Under the pieces are notes generated by a model. The model was given only the letters and a program-made list of their open reading frames with translations. It did not search any database and was not told the DNA's origin. Position numbers and translations under genes: made by a program. Positions 59,717 through 64,000 of a DNA stretch of 64,000 nucleotides are shown piece after piece. Each line of letters begins with the position of its first letter. Within the stretch, counting starts at the first letter, position 1. This DNA comes from Priestia megaterium. Its GTDB lineage: Bacteria > Bacillota > Bacilli > Bacillales > Bacillaceae_H. Where the stretch lies: the NCBI GenBank assembly GCA_008180335.1, contig VTEF01000003.1:372001-436000 (forward strand), in the 5' to 3' direction.

Positions 59717-61006
59717 CTAACTCATTAAATTGGGTAAAAATAGCGAGAGTTGAGGGACAAACGTAATGAACACTAATACAATCAACAAGACGATCATGAA
59801 TGGAAAAGAAGTCTTAATGACTCTGGACATTGGAACTTTTGCGATAGAAGCAGTAATAAACAGATGTAAACCTACAGGAGGAGTAATCAATCCAATCATA
59901 AGATTAACTACAAAGATGACTGAAAGATGAATAGGATCGATTCCCATCTCCCCTAGTAATGGGAATAAGATAGGTACGATTAATAAGATGATAGGTACTG
60001 CCTCTAAAACCATGCCTAATATGAGTAAAATGATATTTACGGCAATTAAGAATACGATCTTGTTATCACTAAAATTAGATAAGATGTTACGAATCATCTC
60101 GTCAATTCCAAGAAATGTAGCCAGCCAGCCAAAGAGAATTCCACCGGCTATCGTAAGCATAATTGACCCTGTTGAAATGGCTGCGTGAAGTAACACTTGA
60201 AAAAGAGATCTGACTGTAATGGTTTTATAAACAAACATCGTAACGATTAAGGCATATAAAACAGCTATTGCAGCCGATTCTGTGGGGCTGGCTACACCTG
60301 AAATTATCGTCCAAAGGACCAACACAGGCATACCCAGTGAGAGTAAAGCTCCTTTTAATGCGCTCCACCTGGTTTTTAATGAAGCTTTTTCGTGTCTTGG
60401 CATGTTGTTCCTTCTTGCATAAAGATAGATATAAATCATTAACGCTATGCCCATTAATAGACCGGGAATGACCCCAGCTAAAAATAGTTTCCCGACTGAG
60501 ATACCTGCAATAGATCCTATAATAATCATGGGGATACTAGGAGGAAAGACAGGTCCAATTGTGGATGCGCTCGCGATAACAGAAGCACTTTTTTCCGGGC
60601 TGTATCCATCTTTTTTCATTGCCGGAATCATGACAGACCCAGTTGCTGCACAATCAGCTACCGCCGAACCAGATACGCCAGCCATAGTAATATTCAGGAC
60701 AACACCGCTTTGAGCAACCCCACCTCGGAAATGACCGATCATCGCCTGTGAAAACTTTACCAATCGATCGGTAATTTGGCCGTAGTTCATGATTTCACCT
60801 GCAAGGATAAAAAGAGGTATCGCTGTAAAACTAAATACGTTAACACCGCCAAACAAGTATTGAGGAACTACTTCAAAAGGGATTGAGATGTCTCCGGTAA
60901 AATGAGTGAGCCCGATAACGAATACAGAACTGACCATTAAAACGAAAGCAATGTCCATTCCGAGCATGATTAGAAGAAACAAAGCCAAAAATAATACAGT
61001 AAGCAA
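59717..61006 (-). CDS. dctM: TRAP transporter large permease (DctM family)
   Basis: The 429-residue protein is hydrophobic with about 12 TM segments and the family landmarks PLFILAGEIMNYGQITDRLVKFSQAMIGHFRGGVAQSGVVLNITMAGVSGSAVADCAATGSVMIPAM and GLITPPVGLHLFITASIAK. DctM forms the substrate path, driven by sodium. The start is TTG 61006 with GGAGGGATACGA upstream. Between dctQ (11-nt gap) and dctP. Confidence 0.96.
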   Translation of the reverse strand: MLTVLFLALFLLIMLGMDIAFVLMVSSVFVIGLTHFTGDISIPFEVVPQYLFGGVNVFSFTAIPLFILAGEIMNYGQITDRLVKFSQAMIGHFRGGVAQSGVVLNITMAGVSGSAVADCAATGSVMIPAMKKDGYSPEKSASVIASASTIGPVFPPSIPMIIIGSIAGISVGKLFLAGVIPGLLMGIALMIYIYLYARRNNMPRHEKASLKTRWSALKGALLSLGMPVLVLWTIISGVASPTESAAIAVLYALIVTMFVYKTITVRSLFQVLLHAAISTGSIMLTIAGGILFGWLATFLGIDEMIRNILSNFSDNKIVFLIAVNIILLILGMVLEAVPIILLIVPILFPLLGEMGIDPIHLSVIFVVNLMIGLITPPVGLHLFITASIAKVPMSRVIKTSFPFMIVLLIVLVFITFVPQLSLFLPNLMS

Positions 61007-61017
61007 TCGTATCCCTC

Positions 61018-61470
61018 CTATCCTCTTGGTAAAAGGTTTTTAAATTCTTTAAGTAATTTGATTAAAATTAGTGAAAATCCAACAGGAAGAACAATCATGA
61101 TTAGCCCTTTATTCCATTGCAGAGCTGTTGATGGCGTCTGCCAAACTTCTATTGTAAAAAGCACACTAAAATAAATCAGACATATTACAATGGCGGTGCT
61201 TAAGAAAAACATCACGATGTCATTTAACTTTTTTATTTTGGGAGAAAACTTATCAATAATCATGGTAATACGAAGATTTTCTCCTTTATAAAAGGCCAAA
61301 GATGCCCCTAAAAAAGTAATATATACTAACACGAATCTTGACAGTTCTTCTGTCCATATTAAGGATTCGTTCATCATTCGAGAAAATATTTGCAAGCTGA
61401 TAACCACAATCAAGCCTGCTATCAGTAAGACATTAATGAACTCTAAGGTCTTTTCAATTTTTTTGATCAT
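61018..61470 (-). CDS. dctQ: TRAP transporter small permease (DctQ family)
   Basis: The 150-residue protein has four TM segments and the DctQ signature FSRMMNESLIWTEELSRFVLVYITFLGASLAFYKGENLRI. DctQ binds DctM. Its ATG lies 17 nt inside the 3' end of the creatininase-family gene, with GGGAG 8 nt upstream, so the genes are translationally coupled. Confidence 0.94.
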   Translation of the reverse strand: MIKKIEKTLEFINVLLIAGLIVVISLQIFSRMMNESLIWTEELSRFVLVYITFLGASLAFYKGENLRITMIIDKFSPKIKKLNDIVMFFLSTAIVICLIYFSVLFTIEVWQTPSTALQWNKGLIMIVLPVGFSLILIKLLKEFKNLLPRG

Positions 61471-62227
61471 ACTCCCAGCTCCCTGTCAAAAATTCGACAA
61501 TACGATCAACTGAGCGACTAACCAATGCCTCCCCTTTCGATTTATCACCCTTCGTTGCATCTCCTATCGTTCCTGACTTCGTGTAAAAATCATATTCTCT
61601 GTATTGAATAATCTCTGGAAAAGAATGATCAAATGCAGGTGGATCATTTACCCACTTATCCAAATCTACTAATTCAGGATAAAGATGGAGCATTACGGAA
61701 GTACCCGCCTCACTAGCATGTCCATGTGCAGACTCTCCGGTTTCCACAATTCCTTTGTCACAAGATTTTATGAATCTCCAGTAATCAATCTGTGCACAAC
61801 GAAACTCTTTATCACGTTGAAGTTCATATGCTAATTCATTAATGACCGGAACATTGCCCAAGTGAGTATTAATAAACAAATAATCCTTAAAACCCCATTT
61901 TTTAAGACTGTCAATTGTATCTTTTAAATAGCTCTTAAAACTTTCGGGTTTGATTGTTATTGTGCCTGGAAAGATATCTAACTGAGAAGAATCCCCTACC
62001 TCTAGTGTCGGTCCTATAATAGCTTGAACTTTCTGAGCTACTAGTTCTGCAATTTTTACGGATACAAGGGTATCAGTTCCCAATGGTAGGTGCGGACCGT
62101 AAACTTCAAATGCTCCTGACGGGATAATAACAAGATCAGTTTTTTTTTTCTTCCTAAAAAGCCTTTCCAACTCATTTCTTTTAGATAATTCGTCTTCTGA
62201 TAGGACATCATTACATACCTCCATACA
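61454..62227 (-). CDS. Creatininase-family amidohydrolase
   Basis: The protein has the creatininase fold: IIPSGAFEVYGPHLPLGTDTLVSVKIAE, LDIFPGTITIKPESFKSYLKDTIDSLKKWGFKDYLFINTHLGNVPVINEL, and GESAHGHASEAGTSVMLHLYPELVD. In creatininase the first motif is G.xExHGPHLPL.TD with metal ligands Glu, His and Asp; here the His is Tyr (EVYGPH). The NGHGGN motif is NTHLGN, keeping the metal His. Family members open cyclic amides or cleave amide bonds; this divergent site may accept another substrate. Several starts are possible; ATG 62227 is chosen, although a TTG at 62260 overlaps gntR more. The gntR stop lies just inside. Confidence 0.82.
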   Translation of the reverse strand, partial: CMEVCNDVLSEDELSKRNELERLFRKKKKTDLVIIPSGAFEVYGPHLPLGTDTLVSVKIAELVAQKVQAIIGPTLEVGDSSQLDIFPGTITIKPESFKSYLKDTIDSLKKWGFKDYLFINTHLGNVPVINELAYELQRDKEFRCAQIDYWRFIKSCDKGIVETGESAHGHASEAGTSVMLHLYPELVDLDKWVNDPPAFDHSFPEIIQYREYDFYTKSGTIGDATKGDKSKGEALVSRSVDRIVEFLTGSWEYDQKN

Positions 62228-62843
62228 TTTTAATTTTCCCCTCATTGAGGTGGTTTTCAAGTTCCTTGACTGCTAATTCAATCTGCTTGCTTTTCAAATA
62301 GTCCATGATCTGAATATGTTCTTGTATAAACATTAGAAGTTTTTGTGGATTGTTTCTTATCCTGTGACTCAATCGATGTAATCTCTCGCTTACGTTCTCT
62401 ATTCCTTGAATGAAAAGCTCGTTCCCTACTACCTTTAAGAGGTACAGATGAAATTCAATATCATACTTGATAAACGAAAAAGTATCATTCTCTTCAACAG
62501 CGAATTTTTGCTTCTCAATAAGGTCAGCTAAATTAGAAAAATCATCATTATTTAACAAATGAACGGCTTGCTTTAGGGATGCTGTTTCAATTGCGATTCG
62601 ATAGTCAAAAATGTCATTGGTTTCTTTTATTGATAGATTCGGAATCATTATTCCTTGGTTAGGTAAGATTTTGATGAACCCTTCATGTTGGAGCTTTTGT
62701 AGTCCCTCTCTAATAGGTGTTCTACTCATATTTAATTCTTCAACCAATAGGTTTTCGGATGTGTTTTCACTTCCTCCCCTTAAAATTTTTTCTTTAATTT
62801 TTTCGTAAGCAATGTCTTTTAATAATTTCTTCTTTTCAATCAT
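62211..62843 (-). CDS. GntR-family regulator, FadR/VanR type (FCD domain)
   Basis: The 210-residue protein has an N-terminal GntR winged helix (LKDIAYEKIKEKILRGGSENTSENLLVEELNMSRTPIREGLQKLQHEGFIKILPNQGIMI) and an all-helical FCD effector domain (about 75-205) with the metal-binding Asp/His pattern (FDYRIAIETA, YDIEFHLYLLKVVGNE, EHIQIMDYL). FCD regulators usually sense organic acids. It is the first gene of the operon, with AAAAGGAGAACC before ATG 62843, and its promoter is covered by five repeats that are its probable operator. Confidence 0.93.
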   Translation of the reverse strand: MIEKKKLLKDIAYEKIKEKILRGGSENTSENLLVEELNMSRTPIREGLQKLQHEGFIKILPNQGIMIPNLSIKETNDIFDYRIAIETASLKQAVHLLNNDDFSNLADLIEKQKFAVEENDTFSFIKYDIEFHLYLLKVVGNELFIQGIENVSERLHRLSHRIRNNPQKLLMFIQEHIQIMDYLKSKQIELAVKELENHLNEGKIKMYGGM

Positions 62844-62882
62844 AGAAGGTTCTCCTTTTGTAAAAACTGATGTTTTTAACTT

Positions 62883-62945
62883 ATTCTATTTTGTATACGA
62901 CTTGTATACAACTTGTATATGACTTGCATACAACCTGTATACAAG
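62883..62945 (-). promoter_or_regulatory. Promoter and five 11-bp operator repeats upstream of gntR
   Basis: Five 11-bp units in direct tandem with consensus TTGTATACAAC start at 62891, 62902, 62913, 62924 and 62935. Each has a palindromic TGTATACA core and the period is about one helical turn. On the minus strand TTGTAT (62911-62906) and TAGAAT (62888-62883), 17 bp apart, form the promoter inside the array. Confidence 0.8.
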
Positions 62946-63598
62946 CGAGCCAAAAAAATTAAATATTCCTTTCTTATTTAATTTTGACTACCCATAAAAG
63001 ACTAAAAATTACTAATTATTCAGAAAATAAAGTTTATTTAATTATATATATATATATCATATTACAAATAAAGAAACAACCATTTATTTTCGAAAAATTC
63101 TAAAATCTTTTTAAAAGCCACTTTTTTCTACAAAAGAAGCAATTGCTTATGAGGACGCCATCTACCTGTTTTTATCATAACTATTTACTTCAAAAGTTCT
63201 GTAAAGGATGACTTGATTAGGAAAATTCGAGAATGCAGTATGAAGAAGAGTATTTAAGCATAGATGATTATATAGTAAAAAGAGAAGGATTTCCCCTTCT
63301 CTTTTTTAATTTAACCTTGTTTTCACTCTTTTTAACACTTGAGGCATGTGGTTTATAATGCTGCTGCCACTATTTTAGTTCATTTCTATAAATTATTAGA
63401 GTTCTTTGGCAAAAACCTTTAATAATTCCTTCTGCATCATTTCTATACGAATATGAAATTAATCATTGACTATTTTATTAATTATTGATACTATCTGTTT
63501 ATTATTTTCATAAAAACATCATGATGAAAAATTAATTTATGAAACAGTAATCTTATAGCAAGCAATGATCGTTGTGGATAACACTACAACAGGAGCAG
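62946..63598. other. 650-nt gene-free stretch between gntR and the glycine riboswitch
   Basis: Strongly AT-rich, with a TA dinucleotide run near 63040-63056. An isolated terminator lies at 63277-63307. Short plus-strand frames before it (about 63150-63255) lack starts and ribosome binding sites and may be remains of a lost gene. Confidence 0.4.
63277..63307. terminator. Isolated strong terminator
   Basis: AAAAAGAGAAGG and CCTTCTCTTTTTT pair around ATTTCC. No intact gene ends at it on either strand, so it probably served a deleted gene or an unrecognised RNA. Confidence 0.8.
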
Positions 63599-63660
63599 CT
63601 TCTGGAGAGACCGCTTTTGCGGCGCCGAAGGATTCACAATCTCAGGCAAAAGGACAGAAG
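63599..63660 (+). promoter_or_regulatory. Glycine riboswitch, single aptamer
   Basis: CTTCTGGAGAGACC, a GC-rich stem (CCGC/GCGG), GCGCCGAAGGA and AATCTCAGGCAAAAGGACAGAAG match the gcvT-type glycine aptamer in order, closed by CTTCTG/CAGAAG. No second full aptamer is present; the 40 nt upstream may form a vestigial helper stem. A terminator and an ACT-domain gene follow. Confidence 0.9.
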
Positions 63661-63702
63661 AGTAACTTATACATAGTTTATATGTTATTCTACTACCTAT
63701 TT

Positions 63703-63732
63703 GAGATTGGAAAAATTCCAATCTCTTTTTTT
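63703..63732 (+). terminator. Terminator between the glycine riboswitch and the ACT-domain gene
   Basis: GAGATTGGAA (63703-63712) and TTCCAATCTC (63716-63725) pair, followed by a T7 run. It is the likely expression platform of the riboswitch. Confidence 0.9.
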
Positions 63733-63762
63733 ATTTTCTACTATTTTTATGAGGTGATTTTC

Positions 63763-64000
63763 ATGCAGCAAAGACGTGCAGTAGTAAGTGTCGTTGGACA
63801 AGACCAAGTAGGGATTATCGCTAAAGTAACAACCATTTTATCAGAGAACAATATCAATATCCTTGATATTAGTCAGACAATCTCACAAGAATTCTTTACC
63901 ATGATGATGATTGTTGATGCATCAAACAGTAACCTGCATGCATTACAACAATCCTTTGACGAAGTAAGCGAACAACTTCATTTGAAAATTAACATTCAGC
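63763..64000 (+). CDS. ACT-domain protein (GcvR-like / UPF0237 type), 3' truncated by window
   Basis: ATG 63763 follows GAGGTG, and 79 codons are visible to the window edge. The sequence RRAVVSVVGQDQVGIIAKVT, TILSENNINILDISQTISQE and FFTMMMIVDASNSNLHALQQ is an ACT domain of the type in small Firmicute GcvR-like proteins of about 90 residues. Those are often followed by a PFL/UPF0210 protein, outside this window. ACT domains bind amino acids; control by a glycine riboswitch fits a glycine-related role. Confidence 0.9.
   Translation, partial: MQQRRAVVSVVGQDQVGIIAKVTTILSENNINILDISQTISQEFFTMMMIVDASNSNLHALQQSFDEVSEQLHLKINIQ

Noticed and set aside
62891-62945. Five tandem repeats as a possible CRISPR array
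   Set aside because: Units are 11 bp with no spacers and overlap a promoter; operator array is the better reading.
63040-63056. TA dinucleotide run as an origin or att site
   Set aside because: Simple low-complexity sequence with no accompanying boxes or integrase.

Overview
The window reads as low-GC Firmicute DNA, most likely a Bacillaceae endospore former (Bacillus sensu lato; a Priestia-like species is possible but unproven). The reasons are a cotJABC spore-coat operon, a gltAB/gltC pair sharing an ATCTC-N5-GAGAT dyad, a fruR-fruK-fruA operon, strong AGGAGG ribosome binding sites, and many rho-independent terminators. No rRNA, tRNA, CRISPR array or prophage is visible.

Layout. 1-8 kb: 3' end of an anti-sigma-like gene, an M48 protease fused to ankyrin repeats, a structured RNA resembling 6S RNA, a stress FMN-binding protein, thiE and thiM under a TPP riboswitch, a lipoprotein, a 14-TM drug exporter and an alkyladenine glycosylase. 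8-13 kb: a LacI-regulated operon of ThuA, two Gfo/Idh/MocA dehydrogenases and a sugar isomerase-like TIM barrel, with no transporter. 13-24 kb: YfiT/DinB protein, LysM cell-wall hydrolase, NSS symporter, a second TPP riboswitch driving tenA, ArsR regulator, MerR-headed coiled-coil protein, nucleoside hydrolase, SodC, YusW-like lipoprotein and aspartokinase. 24-33 kb: fructose PTS operon, small proteins, FabH, FbpA- and YezD-like microproteins behind an unusual structured leader, GNAT acetyltransferase and cotJABC. 33-43 kb: LysE exporter, FolD, AI-2E family permease, MgtE behind an Mg2+ M-box, an SDR with a substituted catalytic lysine, an aldehyde dehydrogenase remnant, an alpha/beta hydrolase, a Staygreen homologue and a Tyr-rich orphan. 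43-53.5 kb: gltB, gltA, gltC, an NRAMP transporter gene broken in a G7 run, and a DUF3900-type protein with a composition shift. 53.5-57 kb: orphan genes, a cold-shock gene and a complete IS3-family element with 4-bp target duplication. 57-63 kb: a GntR-controlled TRAP transporter operon with creatininase-, RraA- and nitrilase-family enzymes, preceded by five 11-bp operator-like repeats. 63.6-64 kb: a single-aptamer glycine riboswitch ahead of an ACT-domain gene cut by the window edge.

Regulation by RNA is a theme: two TPP riboswitches, an M-box, a glycine riboswitch, a 6S-like RNA and an unexplained leader upstream of the YezD-like gene. The two best candidates for undescribed biology are the GntR/TRAP/creatininase/RraA/nitrilase operon, which looks like an uptake and breakdown route for an organic acid carrying C-N bonds, and the ThuA/Gfo/TIM-barrel operon, which fits 3-keto-sugar or 3-keto-glycoside chemistry. 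All calls rest on reading the sequence and remembered family motifs; no database search was possible.
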